In this document: positions 34,257 through 43,045 of the stretch, piece after piece
How positions within the stretch are numbered: the stretch's first letter is position 1
How the letters are laid out: each line of letters begins with the position of its first letter
Source: Pseudomonas rhizophila
Lineage (GTDB): Bacteria > Pseudomonadota > Gammaproteobacteria > Pseudomonadales > Pseudomonadaceae
Direction: 5' to 3'
Assembly (NCBI RefSeq): GCF_003033885.1
Contig: NZ_CP024081.1
Coordinates: 1,149,897-1,213,896, forward strand
DNA: 64,000 nucleotides
The notes under the pieces: generated by a model
What the model was told of the DNA's origin: nothing
Databases searched by the model: none
Seen by the model: the letters and a program-made list of their open reading frames with translations, nothing else
Program-made: the position numbers and the translations under genes

Positions 34257-34310
34257 CCAAGCGGGCGGCGCGGTGATTCGTCGCCCCTACAAAATTCTGG
34301 AGGCAACGCT

Positions 34311-35405
34311 ATGAACGTTTCAATCAAGCCTACCCGCAGCATGCGCGCCGCTGTCTGGCATGGCCGCAACGACATCCGCGTCGAAGACGTGCCGCTGCCC
34401 GTAGCGCCGCCCGCCGGCTGGGTGCAGATCCGCGTGCAGTGGTGCGGCATCTGTGGTTCTGACCTGCATGAATATGTGGCCGGGCCGGTGTTCATTCCGG
34501 TGGACGCGCCGCATCCGCTGACCGGCATCAAGGGCCAGTGCATCCTCGGCCATGAGTTCTGCGGTGAAATCGTCGAATTGGGGGCTGGTGTCGAGGGCTT
34601 CTGCGTCGGCGAGCCGGTGGCAGCCGATGCCTGTCAGCACTGTGGCACCTGCTATTACTGCACACATGGGCTCTACAACATCTGCGAAAACCTGGCGTTC
34701 ACCGGGCTGATGAACAACGGTGCGTTCGCGGAGCTGGTCAATGTGCCGGCCAATCTGCTTTACAAACTGCCGGCTGATTTTCCCGCCGAAGCCGGCGCGC
34801 TGATCGAGCCGTTGGCGGTGGGTATGCATGCGGTGAAAAAGGCCGGCAGCCTGTTGGGCCAGAACGTAGTGGTGGTCGGCGCCGGCACCATCGGCCTGTG
34901 CACCATCATGTGCGCCAAGGCCGCCGGCGCGGCGCAGGTGATCGCCCTGGAAATGTCCGGTGCGCGCAAGGCCAAGGCCCTGGAAGTCGGGGCCAGTCAT
35001 GTGATCGATCCGAACGAGTGCGACGCCCTGGCCGAAGTCCGCCGCCTGACCGCTGGCCTGGGTGCCGATGTCAGTTTCGAGTGCATCGGCAACAAGCACA
35101 CCGCCAAACTCGCCATCGACCTGATCCGCAAGGCGGGCAAATGTGTGCTGGTGGGGATTTTCGAGGAACCGAGCGAGTTCAACTTCTTTGAACTGGTCTC
35201 CACCGAGAAGCAGGTACTTGGCGCGCTGGCCTACAACGGTGAATTCGCCGACGTGATTGCCTTCATCGCCGATGGGCGCCTGGACATCTCGCCGCTGGTG
35301 ACCGGGCGCATCCAGCTGGAGCAGATTGTTGGCCAGGGGTTCGAGGAACTGGTCAACAACAAGGAGCACAACGTGAAAATCATCGTGTCACCCGCACGGA
35401 TCTGA
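34311..35405 (+). CDS. bdh: (R,R)-2,3-butanediol dehydrogenase
   Basis: 364 residues, zinc-dependent medium-chain dehydrogenase. Catalytic zinc region WCGICGSDLHEY with GHEF; structural zinc Cys cluster in ADACQHCGTCYYCTHGLYNI with the fourth Cys next; NAD site VVVVGAGTIGLCTI. It oxidises 2,3-butanediol to acetoin, feeding the aco enzymes. GGAGGC precedes ATG 34311, 54 bp after acoC; the operon ends in the terminator downstream. Confidence 0.93.
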   Translation: MNVSIKPTRSMRAAVWHGRNDIRVEDVPLPVAPPAGWVQIRVQWCGICGSDLHEYVAGPVFIPVDAPHPLTGIKGQCILGHEFCGEIVELGAGVEGFCVGEPVAADACQHCGTCYYCTHGLYNICENLAFTGLMNNGAFAELVNVPANLLYKLPADFPAEAGALIEPLAVGMHAVKKAGSLLGQNVVVVGAGTIGLCTIMCAKAAGAAQVIALEMSGARKAKALEVGASHVIDPNECDALAEVRRLTAGLGADVSFECIGNKHTAKLAIDLIRKAGKCVLVGIFEEPSEFNFFELVSTEKQVLGALAYNGEFADVIAFIADGRLDISPLVTGRIQLEQIVGQGFEELVNNKEHNVKIIVSPARI

Positions 35406-35427
35406 GCGCGCCTGAGGTGGGCGATTG

Positions 35428-35458
35428 GCGATGGCCGGCAAGGCCATCGCACTTTTTA
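35428..35458 (+). terminator. Rho-independent terminator of the aco operon
   Basis: GCGATGGCC-GGCAA-GGCCATCGC, a perfect 9-bp stem with a 5-nt loop, then ACTTTTTAT. It also faces the minus-strand gene that ends at 35461. Confidence 0.85.
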
Positions 35459-35460
35459 TC

Positions 35461-35967
35461 TCAGGTATAGGCCAGCAAGCGCCCACACAACACCACCGTG
35501 AACCATATCGCCACGGACAGCACCGCCTGCGCTTTTGCAAGTCCTGGTGCCGCGCTGGCGGTGTTCCATTGGCTGACCGTGCGATAAATCCCGAGGTGAA
35601 ACGCCAGGGCGTTGAGGCCCGCCGCCGCAATCAGGCACAGCTTGAGGATAAACACGCCATTGCCGGCGAAGTCATGGGGATGGGCGCTGAACATCATCAA
35701 ACCGGCGGGTACGATCAACAGCAGGGCCGCAAGGGCCCAGGGCAGTAGATGGCGGGCCAGCGCCGTCACGGCAATGTCCTTGGACACCCCAAGCACCCGC
35801 AAATCGAACATCACCACCGCGCCCACCAACAGCGAAAACCCGATGATGTGCACCACCTCCACCAACGGGTAGAGCCACAGTTCGCCGCGCATGGCCAGCG
35901 CCAGGGACGAACCTTCCAGTTGGTCCAGCCAGCCCTGCGGGTCGTTGCCTGCCTCGATGGCCTGCAT
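35461..35967 (-). CDS. Small membrane protein (DUF6644-like)
   Basis: 168 residues with four predicted helices (LVEVVHIIGFSLLVGAVVMF, LPWALAALLLIVPAGLMMF, FILKLCLIAAAGLNALAF, QAVLSVAIWFTVVLCGRLL). The first has two His-rich turns (VEVVHIIG). It starts at ATG 35967, overlapping the stop of the gene upstream (ATGA), so the two are a coupled pair. I do not know its substrate. DUF number is from memory of similar sequences. Confidence 0.8.
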   Translation of the reverse strand: MQAIEAGNDPQGWLDQLEGSSLALAMRGELWLYPLVEVVHIIGFSLLVGAVVMFDLRVLGVSKDIAVTALARHLLPWALAALLLIVPAGLMMFSAHPHDFAGNGVFILKLCLIAAAGLNALAFHLGIYRTVSQWNTASAAPGLAKAQAVLSVAIWFTVVLCGRLLAYT

Positions 35968-36317
35968 CAGCGCAACTCGACGGTCTTGTTGTCGACGGTG
36001 ATGCGTTCTGCGCGCAACTCATCGGGTTTGTTGCGGTTTGCATAGCCGACCACGCCCACCTGGTTGCCAGGCTTGAGCATGTCCTTGCTCAGGCCTCGGT
36101 TCTCCATGCGTGACGGCGGGGCGAGCACCACGGTCCAGGTTTTGTCCGCCGTTTTCAGGCGCACGAAGCCATGGGGATGCGAATAGCCGGATTCTTCTAT
36201 CGTTCCGTTGAGTTGCAGGGTGTTGTCAGTGTCGTACTCGCTCCAGCCGTGATGGGCCAGGGCTGTCGTTGCCATCAGCATCAACGATAAGCCGATGCAA
36301 CCGAGTATGTGTTTCAT
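35967..36317 (-). CDS. Exported DUF6152-like protein
   Basis: 116 residues. A signal peptide (cut near ALA-HHG) is followed by HHGWSEYD and an OB-like beta domain (GTIEESGYSHPHGFVRLKTA, TWTVVLAPPSRMENRGL). The His-rich start right after cleavage (HHGW) and YSHPHG could bind a metal; this is inference. Coupled to the membrane protein gene downstream. Function unknown. Confidence 0.82.
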   Translation of the reverse strand: MKHILGCIGLSLMLMATTALAHHGWSEYDTDNTLQLNGTIEESGYSHPHGFVRLKTADKTWTVVLAPPSRMENRGLSKDMLKPGNQVGVVGYANRNKPDELRAERITVDNKTVELR

Positions 36318-36343
36318 GGCAGGTCTCCTGTTGGATCATCGGT

Positions 36344-36898
36344 TCAGCCCGGCAGGTAGTTGCGCCAGACGCGGTCTTCGCCGAGCTGCAGTGACTGCTC
36401 GTCTTCTTCGCGAAACCTGTGGTCGCAGTCGAGGAAGAACTCATCGAGTTGCGGCGGCTTGACGTGGGTGGCACTGAGCATGGTGTGGACCTGTCCGCGA
36501 TGATGGATCTGATGTTCGAACAGGTGCAACAGCAGTCGGTCGATTCGTTCGCGCACCACCTCGTCGACACGCACCAGATCGACGGAGCGGGCGAGGTCGG
36601 TTTCCCGCAGGGCTTCGCAGAATGCCACCAGTCGCTGGTCGGTTTGAGTCTGGTTGTGCAGCAATTGGGCAAAGGCCAGGGTCTCGGAAAAATCCTTTAT
36701 CTGGCCGTCACGGTCGCCTTCCAGGGCGGTGAGGTAATAGCGGTCCACTTCCAGGATGTGGCAAAGCGTGGCCTGGATGGACGGGAAGAACCCCGTGCGC
36801 GGTGCCTGGTATTGGGTCTCGCTCAACGGCGCGCAGGCAGTGAGTAGTCGGTGATTGGCCCACTGATTGTTCAGGGCCTGGGCCAGGAAATAGTTCAT
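36344..36898 (-). CDS. DinB-fold protein
   Basis: 184 residues. DinB four-helix pattern with the three metal-ligand positions visible: ATLCHILEVDRYYL (His), then EHQIHHRGQVHTML (His pair region). These proteins bind a divalent metal and many use small thiols; the substrate is unknown. ATG at 36896-36898. 26 bp upstream of the DUF6152-like gene on the same strand, so the three genes may be one operon. Confidence 0.88.
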   Translation of the reverse strand: MNYFLAQALNNQWANHRLLTACAPLSETQYQAPRTGFFPSIQATLCHILEVDRYYLTALEGDRDGQIKDFSETLAFAQLLHNQTQTDQRLVAFCEALRETDLARSVDLVRVDEVVRERIDRLLLHLFEHQIHHRGQVHTMLSATHVKPPQLDEFFLDCDHRFREEDEQSLQLGEDRVWRNYLPG

Positions 36899-36969
36899 GG
36901 GGCACCTTGTGTGCGAGCTGGCTCACGATGAGGGCGGCACATCCAGCATAGTCGATTCAGACAGACCGC

Positions 36970-37036
36970 TATCGCGAGCAGGCTCGCTCCCACAGGGATT
37001 TGTGGTGAATGTGGGAGCGAGCCTGCTCGCGATGGC
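36970..37036. repeat. Inverted REP pair (close spacing)
   Basis: TCGCGAGCAGGCTCGCTCCC then, after about 18 bp, the reverse orientation TGTGGGAGCGAGCCTGCTCG. It ends just before the hydroxyproline cluster. Confidence 0.82.
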
Positions 37037-37075
37037 GGCGGCGCTATCACCGCCGGTCAGCGCCATGTCCTGCGG

Positions 37076-37993
37076 TCAAAGCCCCACATCCGGCAACACC
37101 GGCCGATTGGCCAGGGCCTTGGCCATGATCTGCTCGACGTACACGCGATCCTCCTCCGGCAGCGCCAGGCGCGGTGGGCGGGTGAGGGCGCTGCCGCGAC
37201 CGGCGATGGCTTCGCACAGTTTGATGCACTGCACCAGGTCGGCGCGGGCGTCCAGGTGCAGGATCGGCATCAGCCATTCATAGATCGGCATCGCTTCGGC
37301 AAACCGTCCGGCGCGGGCCAGGCGGAAAATGGTTTCGCCTTCTTGAGGGAACACGTTGGACATCCCCGAGACCCAGCCTTCGGCACCCACGGCCAGGCTT
37401 TCCAGCACCACGTCGTCCAGGCCTGCAAACAACACAAAGCGGTCGCCCACTTCATTGCGCACGTCGATGAAGCGCCGGGTGTCGCCGGACGAATCCTTGA
37501 AACACACCACGTTGTCGCAATCGGCCAGGGAAATCAGGATGTCCGGGGTCACGTCATTCTTGTAGATCGGCGGATTGTTGTAGACCATCAACGGCACGTC
37601 GGCATGCCGGGCCACGTAGCGGAAATGCTCGGCGGTCTCGAACGGCTTGGAGCCATAGACCAGCGCTGGCATCAGCATCACGCCGTCGACGCCGACCCGG
37701 CGCACCGCGTTGGCGACCTTGGCCGCCTGCACGCTGGTGAACTCGGCCACGCCGCAGATCACCGGCACCCGGCCCCGGGCAGCATCCACCGCCACTTCGG
37801 TCACGGCGATTTTCTCCTCGGCGCTCAGGGAGGTGTTTTCCCCCACCGAGCCGCAGACCACCAGGCCTGACACGCCATCGCGGATGACGTTGGAAATCAC
37901 TTGATGGGTTTTTTCCAGGTTGATGGAAAAGTCATCGTTGAACTGCGTGGTGACGGCGGGGAATACGCCGCTCCAATTGATGCGTTTGCTCAT
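37076..37993 (-). CDS. lhpC: Pyrroline-4-hydroxy-2-carboxylate deaminase (DapA family)
   Basis: 305 residues, class I TIM-barrel Schiff-base enzyme like dihydrodipicolinate synthase. Lys166 in VCFKDSSGD is the Schiff-base residue and Tyr138 (MVYNNPP) is the assisting Tyr; GSVGENTSL matches the GxxGE loop. In hydroxyproline catabolism this enzyme deaminates the pyrroline to 2-oxoglutarate semialdehyde. The call comes from the neighbours (4-hydroxyproline epimerase and dehydrogenase genes nearby). It is the last gene of the minus-strand cluster. Confidence 0.88.
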   Translation of the reverse strand: MSKRINWSGVFPAVTTQFNDDFSINLEKTHQVISNVIRDGVSGLVVCGSVGENTSLSAEEKIAVTEVAVDAARGRVPVICGVAEFTSVQAAKVANAVRRVGVDGVMLMPALVYGSKPFETAEHFRYVARHADVPLMVYNNPPIYKNDVTPDILISLADCDNVVCFKDSSGDTRRFIDVRNEVGDRFVLFAGLDDVVLESLAVGAEGWVSGMSNVFPQEGETIFRLARAGRFAEAMPIYEWLMPILHLDARADLVQCIKLCEAIAGRGSALTRPPRLALPEEDRVYVEQIMAKALANRPVLPDVGL

Positions 37994-38032
37994 GGTTGTC
38001 TCCGGTTGTTAATGGTATGTGGCGAGGGAATT

Positions 38033-38057
38033 TGTGGGAGCAAAGCTTGCTCCCACA
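38033..38057. repeat. Perfect REP-like hairpin
   Basis: TGTGGGAGCAA-AGC-TTGCTCCCACA: 11-bp perfect stem, 3-nt loop. In the short space between lhpC and the racemase-family gene, so it could reduce read-through or protect the mRNA end. Confidence 0.7.
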
Positions 38058-38080
38058 GGGGGCGATGCCAATTCAAGAAG

Positions 38081-39109
38081 TCATGCGCCAGGCCAGGTAT
38101 CCGAAAGCCGATACCCCTGTGGCCAGGGATCTGCCGGGTCGAGCAGCAACTGATGCGTGCCGGTGATCCACGCGCGCCCAGCGATGCACGGATAAATTGC
38201 CGGGCGTCCGGCCACTTCGGTCAATGAATCGATACGGCAGTGGAACTCGGAGCCGATGATCGAGCGGCCGATGAAACGCTCTCCCACTTGCATCAACCCC
38301 TTGGCGTGCAACACCGCCATGCGCGCCGAGCAACCGGTGCCGGTGGGGGAGCGATCGATCTTGCCGGGCTGGATCACCACGGCGTTGGCACCGCTGGCGA
38401 TGCCGTTCTCCAGGACGATGGGCGCGGCAATCTGGCAAAACGAGATATGCGACCAGTCCGGGTTCAACGGATGGACAAAGCCCAGTTGCTCGTTGGCGGC
38501 CCGGGTGATTTTCAACCCCACGGCCACCAATTCGGCCGCTTCATCAGGACGGATAGCAAAACCCAGGCGCTGGGCGTCGACGATGACGAAACTGTCGCCG
38601 CCGTAGGCAGTGTCCACCTGCAGCGACCCCAGCCCCTCGACTTCGATCCAGGCATCGAGGCGGTCGGCGAAGGAGGGCACGTTCTTGATTTCCACCCGCT
38701 GGACTTTACCGTCGCGGCAGTCGGCCACCGCTTCGATCAGCCCGCCGGGCGCTTCGAGGACCAAGCGCGTCTGGGGCTCGGTCATGGGCAGGATGCCGCT
38801 ATCGAGCAACACAGTGGCGACGCACAACGAGTTGGAACCGGACATCGGCGGTGTGTCGGCCGGTTCCATGATGATCCAGGCCATCTGCGCCCGCGGGTCC
38901 TTGGCCGGCACCAGCAGGTTGACGTGACGGAACACGCCGCCACGGGGCTCGTTGAGGACGAAGTTGCGCAGGGTCTGGTCCTGGGCGATCCAGCGTGACT
39001 GTTCCCATACGGTGGCGCCGGGCGGTGGTGCGACGCCGCCGACGATCACATCGCCGACTTCGCCTTCGGCGTGGCAGCTGACGATATGGATGATTTTTGA
39101 TGAGCGCAT
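38081..39109 (-). CDS. Proline-racemase-family protein with Ser/Thr active site (probable trans-3-hydroxy-L-proline dehydratase)
   Basis: 342 residues. The two catalytic positions of the family are Ser90 (MSGSNSL) and Thr256 ([10 protein letters not shown]) instead of Cys/Cys. Racemases and epimerases need both Cys, so this copy should not epimerise; Thr at the second position is the mark of trans-3-hydroxy-L-proline dehydratases, which give pyrroline-2-carboxylate. P. aeruginosa has a similar gene (lhpK, recalled) in its cluster. AAGGAG lies 7 nt before ATG 39109. It is downstream of the transporter genes on the minus strand. Confidence 0.88.
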   Translation of the reverse strand: MRSSKIIHIVSCHAEGEVGDVIVGGVAPPPGATVWEQSRWIAQDQTLRNFVLNEPRGGVFRHVNLLVPAKDPRAQMAWIIMEPADTPPMSGSNSLCVATVLLDSGILPMTEPQTRLVLEAPGGLIEAVADCRDGKVQRVEIKNVPSFADRLDAWIEVEGLGSLQVDTAYGGDSFVIVDAQRLGFAIRPDEAAELVAVGLKITRAANEQLGFVHPLNPDWSHISFCQIAAPIVLENGIASGANAVVIQPGKIDRSPTGTGCSARMAVLHAKGLMQVGERFIGRSIIGSEFHCRIDSLTEVAGRPAIYPCIAGRAWITGTHQLLLDPADPWPQGYRLSDTWPGA

Positions 39110-39141
39110 TGGCTGCTCCTTGGGTTGTCTGGTCGGGCCTC

Positions 39142-39211
39142 ATCGCGAGCAGGCTCGCTCCCACACTGTTTTGCGTACGCCACAGAACCTGTGGGAGCGA
39201 GCCTGCTCGCG
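39142..39211. repeat. Inverted REP pair
   Basis: TCGCGAGCAGGCTCGCTCCC and TGTGGGAGCGAGCCTGCTCG around about 27 bp, in the space between the racemase-family gene and the ABC ATPase gene. Confidence 0.82.
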
Positions 39212-39224
39212 AAAGGGCCGTCCG

Positions 39225-39947
39225 CTATTTCACCGACTTGAGAAAAGCCGCCGTCTCCGGCTGCACAGGATTACCAATCACCTGATCCGGCGGCCCGATC
39301 TCATGGACCCGCCCGTCGCAGAAAAACGCCACGCGGTCGGACACATCCCGGGCGAAGCGGATCTCGTGGGTCACCAGCACCATGGTCATGCCGTCTTCGG
39401 CGAGCATGCGCATGGTGTCCAGCACTTCGCCCACCAATTGCGGGTCCAGGGCCGAGGTGGCTTCGTCGAAGAGCATGTAGTCCGGCGACATCGCCAGGGC
39501 CCGGGCGATCGCCATGCGCTGTTGTTGACCACCGGAAAGCTTGCCGGGGAAGGCCTTGAGTTTGTCTCCCAGGCCCACATGTTCCAGCTGTTGCAGCGCC
39601 AGCGCTTCGGCCTCCTGCTTGCTTTTGCCCAGCACTTTGCGAGGCGCCAGCATCACGTTTTCCAGCACGGTCAGATGGGGGAAAGCGTTCCATTGCTGGA
39701 ACACGATGCCGATCTTTTGCCGCAAGCGGTTGAGGTCGGTGGCGCGGTCGTGAACCTCGATGCCGTCCACGCGGATGCTGCCTTTGTGGATCGGCTCAAG
39801 GCCGTTGATGCACATCAGCAGGGTCGATTTGCCGGAGCCGGAGCCGCCGATGATCGACACCACTTCCCCTTTGTCCACCGTCAGGCTCACGCCCTTGACC
39901 ACTTCCAGCTCGCCAAAGGATTTGTGTACGTTCTCGATCTCAATCAT
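39225..39947 (-). CDS. Polar amino-acid ABC transporter ATPase
   Basis: 240 residues. Walker A GGSGSGKS, Q-loop FQQWNAFPHL, signature LSGGQQQRMAIARAL, Walker B YMLFDEATSALDP and H-loop VTHEIRF, all intact. It is the PAAT-type ATPase of a transporter with the two permeases and binding protein encoded upstream, presumably for hydroxyproline isomers. ATG 39947 is chosen (EIENVHKSFG start); it overlaps the permease stop by 8 bp. Likely counterpart of P. aeruginosa lhpO (recalled). Confidence 0.95.
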   Translation of the reverse strand: MIEIENVHKSFGELEVVKGVSLTVDKGEVVSIIGGSGSGKSTLLMCINGLEPIHKGSIRVDGIEVHDRATDLNRLRQKIGIVFQQWNAFPHLTVLENVMLAPRKVLGKSKQEAEALALQQLEHVGLGDKLKAFPGKLSGGQQQRMAIARALAMSPDYMLFDEATSALDPQLVGEVLDTMRMLAEDGMTMVLVTHEIRFARDVSDRVAFFCDGRVHEIGPPDQVIGNPVQPETAAFLKSVK

Positions 39948-40590
39948 TTTCCTGCCACCTTCTTTCCAGACGTGCGCCAAGGCGGGCGACCACCAGGCTC
40001 ATGACGTAGTAAATGAGGCCCGCGATGCACAGCACCAGCAACGGTTCCTGGATGCGGGTGACGATGGTTTGCGAGGCGCGCAGCAGTTCGACGATGCCGA
40101 TCCACATCACCAGCGCGGTGTCTTTCATCACGCCCAACACCAGGTTCAGCCAGCCAGGGAATGCGACCCGCGTGGCAATCGGCAGGACGATGTAGCGCAG
40201 ATCCTGCAGGTAACTCAGGCCCAGGGAGCGACTGGCCCGCCGGGTACTCAACGGCACCGCCAGCACGCCACCGCGCACGATCTCGGTGAAGTAGGCGGCG
40301 GCGTAGACGCCGAGCACGATGCAACCGACCGCGAAGGCGCTCAGGTTCAGGCCGACGATGCTCTTGAGGGCGTTGAACAGCACGAACTGGATCAGCAGCG
40401 GAACGCTGCGAAACACGTCCAGTACCCAGGCCAGTGGCAGGCTGGCCCGCGGCAGCAATGCCCGCAGCAGGCCGAACAGCAAGCCGGCCAGGGAGCCCAG
40501 CAGGATCGACCACGCGGTCAGTTGCAGCGTGACCCAGGCCCCGTCGAGCAAGAACAGCAGATCGTTAAGGGTGAGGCTGGTGGTAAACAT
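39940..40590 (-). CDS. Amino-acid ABC transporter permease (HisM/GlnP family)
   Basis: 216 residues with about five helices and the EAA-type loop YFTEIVRGGVLAVPLSTRRA typical of PAAT permeases. It starts 9 bp after the sister permease gene and overlaps the ATPase gene by 8 bp. It forms the channel with that sister permease. Confidence 0.94.
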   Translation of the reverse strand: MFTTSLTLNDLLFLLDGAWVTLQLTAWSILLGSLAGLLFGLLRALLPRASLPLAWVLDVFRSVPLLIQFVLFNALKSIVGLNLSAFAVGCIVLGVYAAAYFTEIVRGGVLAVPLSTRRASRSLGLSYLQDLRYIVLPIATRVAFPGWLNLVLGVMKDTALVMWIGIVELLRASQTIVTRIQEPLLVLCIAGLIYYVMSLVVARLGARLERRWQEND

Positions 40591-40599
40591 GACGCGCCC

Positions 40600-41265
40600 T
40601 CAGTAGCGAAACAATCGCCAGGACAACAGCCGGGCCAGCCCGACGATCAGCTTGGCGATCAGGTAATACAGCACCGCCGCGAGGGCGAAGTATTCGAAGG
40701 TGCGGAAGGTCTTGACGTTGTATTCCTGGGTGACGCCGGTCAGGTCGTTGTTCAGGCCAACCACCACACCCAGGGAGGTCATCAGCACCGCCCAGACCAT
40801 CTGGTTGGTCAGCGGGTAGAACACGATGCGCAGCAGTTGCGGCACGATGATCATCCGGTAGGCTTGCCAGGCGCTCATGCCCAGGGAGCGGGCGGCGCGC
40901 ATCTGGGTACTCGGCACGGCCTTGAGGCCGCCGCGAAAGTTTTCCGCCAGGTAACCGGCGTTGTTGAAGGTGATCCCGGCCAGCAACGCCAGCCAGGAAC
41001 TGACGTGCAGCCCGAGAGAGCCGAGGCCGAAGTAGAGGATGTAGATCTGGAACAGCGAGGGCGTGTTGCGGGCGATCGACACCCAGCCATTGCCCACGCC
41101 GCGCAGCAGCGGATGGCGGGCCTGGCGCATCACCGTCAGCACCAGGGCGATCAGCACGCCGAAGATCATCGACAGCGCCGCGGTCTCGAAGGTGACCCAG
41201 GCCCCGGCGAGCATGTCGGGCAGGGCACGCAAGGCCGGGCGCCACTGGAAACTGTAGTCAAACAT
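40600..41265 (-). CDS. Amino-acid ABC transporter permease (HisQ/GlnP family)
   Basis: 221 residues with about five helices; EAA-type loop YLAENFRGGLKAVPSTQMRA. Begins 3 bp after the aconitase-X gene, so the transporter and the dehydratase are in one operon. Confidence 0.94.
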   Translation of the reverse strand: MFDYSFQWRPALRALPDMLAGAWVTFETAALSMIFGVLIALVLTVMRQARHPLLRGVGNGWVSIARNTPSLFQIYILYFGLGSLGLHVSSWLALLAGITFNNAGYLAENFRGGLKAVPSTQMRAARSLGMSAWQAYRMIIVPQLLRIVFYPLTNQMVWAVLMTSLGVVVGLNNDLTGVTQEYNVKTFRTFEYFALAAVLYYLIAKLIVGLARLLSWRLFRY

Positions 41266-41268
41266 CGG

Positions 41269-43035
41269 TCAGGCCCCCATATGGACAGTCGGTTGCAGCC
41301 ACGTCGGCGGTTGACCGCTGGCCGTTGCGCTGCACGCAGCTTCAACGCACTGCGCAAGGCTGGCGAAGTGCACGCCGCGACCGACCAGACCCGGTGCGTA
41401 ATGGGCGTATTTGCCGGAGTTGGTCATCAGGGTGGTGGCGCCGGGCGGAATAACCGGCTCGCCCAACATGCACCAGCAGGTGTCGGTGACCAGGAGCGCG
41501 CCGAAGGCTTCGATAGCCTGCAGATGGCCCGCTTCGCGAGCCTGTTCCAGTACCGCTCGGCCACAGGTGATCGCCAGCACCACCTCCGGATGTTTGTGGC
41601 GGCCTGCGCACAGGGCCGACAGGGCGGCGAATTCGCTGAGGGAAAAATGCGGATTGCCCAGGGAGACCACGTCCACCTGGCGGTGCCGGGCGCTGTTGAG
41701 TTCGCGCCAACTGGCGAGCAGGCCGGCAACGCTGACAGTGTCCTGCGGCAAACTGACTCCCGGCTCCAGGACATCGACCGGGTCGAGGGCCTCGGGCGTC
41801 ACCCCGGCGATGTGGAACAGCGGCGCGGCGCTGGTGGTGGCGAACGCGGCGCCGAAGGCTTTCAAGTCGTCCCGCGTGGGGGCGGCGTGCTCCAGGCCGC
41901 GGATCAGTGGAATGCGTCGGCCCGTCAGGCTGCCGATGTGATAACCCAGCAGCGGATAGAAACTGTCGTCCACGGGCCCCAGCGGCGGCACATCGATAAT
42001 CAGCGCGGCTTTGCGCTGCGCGTCAAGATGGCAGCCGGTCAATGGCGCGCGGCCGCAGAGGGCGATGCAGATGTCCAGGAAGTCCGGGTACTTCTGCGTG
42101 CGGGCACCGAGCACGCTGTTGGCGTAGACCACGGCGTTGGATTCGGCCCAGACGATCTGCTCACCAGCCTTGGGCGCGCTGTCGAGCAGGTAGGGGGCAC
42201 AGGTGAAACTCAACTGCGCCCCCATTGCCATGTAGGCATCCCCCAAGGCGCTGGCTGGCTCACCCAGGGCAGGGTCGACGCCCAGCTCCCGCCAGCGCCG
42301 CTGGTCTACGGAAATCGAATTGAGCGTGGTGGGCACGCGCACCTTCGCGCCCCATTGCACCAGTTGTTCGGCAAAACGCAGGCTGGCCGGGCCGGTATAG
42401 ATGCAGCCATCGATGTGGGCCTGGGTCACATCCAGCAGTTGTGTGGCGCCCTGGATATCGGCCATGCGCAATACAATCTGCATTGCGACCTGGGCCGCCT
42501 TGCCGTGGCTGCCGTCCAGCAGCGCCTGGTCCTGTTGGCTGAGGCTGATGGTTGAACCGCTGAGCGCGGGGGTTGGAAAGTCCAGCTCGTGCCAGCCATC
42601 GTTGGGGCGCTGACCTGACAAGGTCAGCCGAGCGCCTTCAATGCGCACAGAACCCTGGCCGCGCAACCGCTTGAAGGCCTCGTGCCCGACACACACCACC
42701 GGCAGGGAGCGCTGGAAAATTACCTGCGCCACCAGCACGCCCAGGGTCAGGATTTCATCGGCCTCGGCCAGCACCAGGGCCGCAGGGGCGTGGCCGTTGC
42801 TGATCAGCTCCATCAGCACGCTGCTGCCGGTGCAGGAGCCACGCCCGCTGGGAATCGCCAGCACGCGCCCGGCCAGGCGTTCGCCGCTCAACGGATGATG
42901 GCGGTCAATCACCTCGCCGCTGGCCGGATCGACCCCGCCCCAGAAACTCAGGCCCACATCGGCGTACAGCAGGGCGCCTTGGGCGGCACCCTCCACCAGA
43001 CTTCGGCCCGTCACACGGGTAGGCGTGCTTGGCAT
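41269..43035 (-). CDS. Aconitase-X type cis-3-hydroxy-L-proline dehydratase (fused subunits)
   Basis: 588 residues. Residues 1-145 are the DUF126 swivelling small domain (SGRGSCTGSSVLMELISNG is its phosphate/metal loop) and the rest is the DUF521/aconitase-X large domain (VAMQIVLRMADIQGATQLLD, CIYTGPASLRFAEQLVQWG, FTCAPYLLDSAPKAG, DIPPLGPVDDSFYPLLGYH-like region). In this family the single-chain form dehydrates cis-3-hydroxy-L-proline to pyrroline-2-carboxylate. Its place between a transporter and its binding protein supports this. P. aeruginosa has an equivalent, recalled as lhpH. Confidence 0.88.
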   Translation of the reverse strand: MPSTPTRVTGRSLVEGAAQGALLYADVGLSFWGGVDPASGEVIDRHHPLSGERLAGRVLAIPSGRGSCTGSSVLMELISNGHAPAALVLAEADEILTLGVLVAQVIFQRSLPVVCVGHEAFKRLRGQGSVRIEGARLTLSGQRPNDGWHELDFPTPALSGSTISLSQQDQALLDGSHGKAAQVAMQIVLRMADIQGATQLLDVTQAHIDGCIYTGPASLRFAEQLVQWGAKVRVPTTLNSISVDQRRWRELGVDPALGEPASALGDAYMAMGAQLSFTCAPYLLDSAPKAGEQIVWAESNAVVYANSVLGARTQKYPDFLDICIALCGRAPLTGCHLDAQRKAALIIDVPPLGPVDDSFYPLLGYHIGSLTGRRIPLIRGLEHAAPTRDDLKAFGAAFATTSAAPLFHIAGVTPEALDPVDVLEPGVSLPQDTVSVAGLLASWRELNSARHRQVDVVSLGNPHFSLSEFAALSALCAGRHKHPEVVLAITCGRAVLEQAREAGHLQAIEAFGALLVTDTCWCMLGEPVIPPGATTLMTNSGKYAHYAPGLVGRGVHFASLAQCVEAACSATASGQPPTWLQPTVHMGA

Positions 43036-43045
43036 GCTCCAATCC

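Noticed and set aside
39760..42555. 931-codon open frame on the plus strand opposite the ABC transporter and aconitase-X genes
   Set aside because: It is antisense to four clear family members, has no domain, and is Gln/His/Arg-rich as expected from reversed GC-rich codons.
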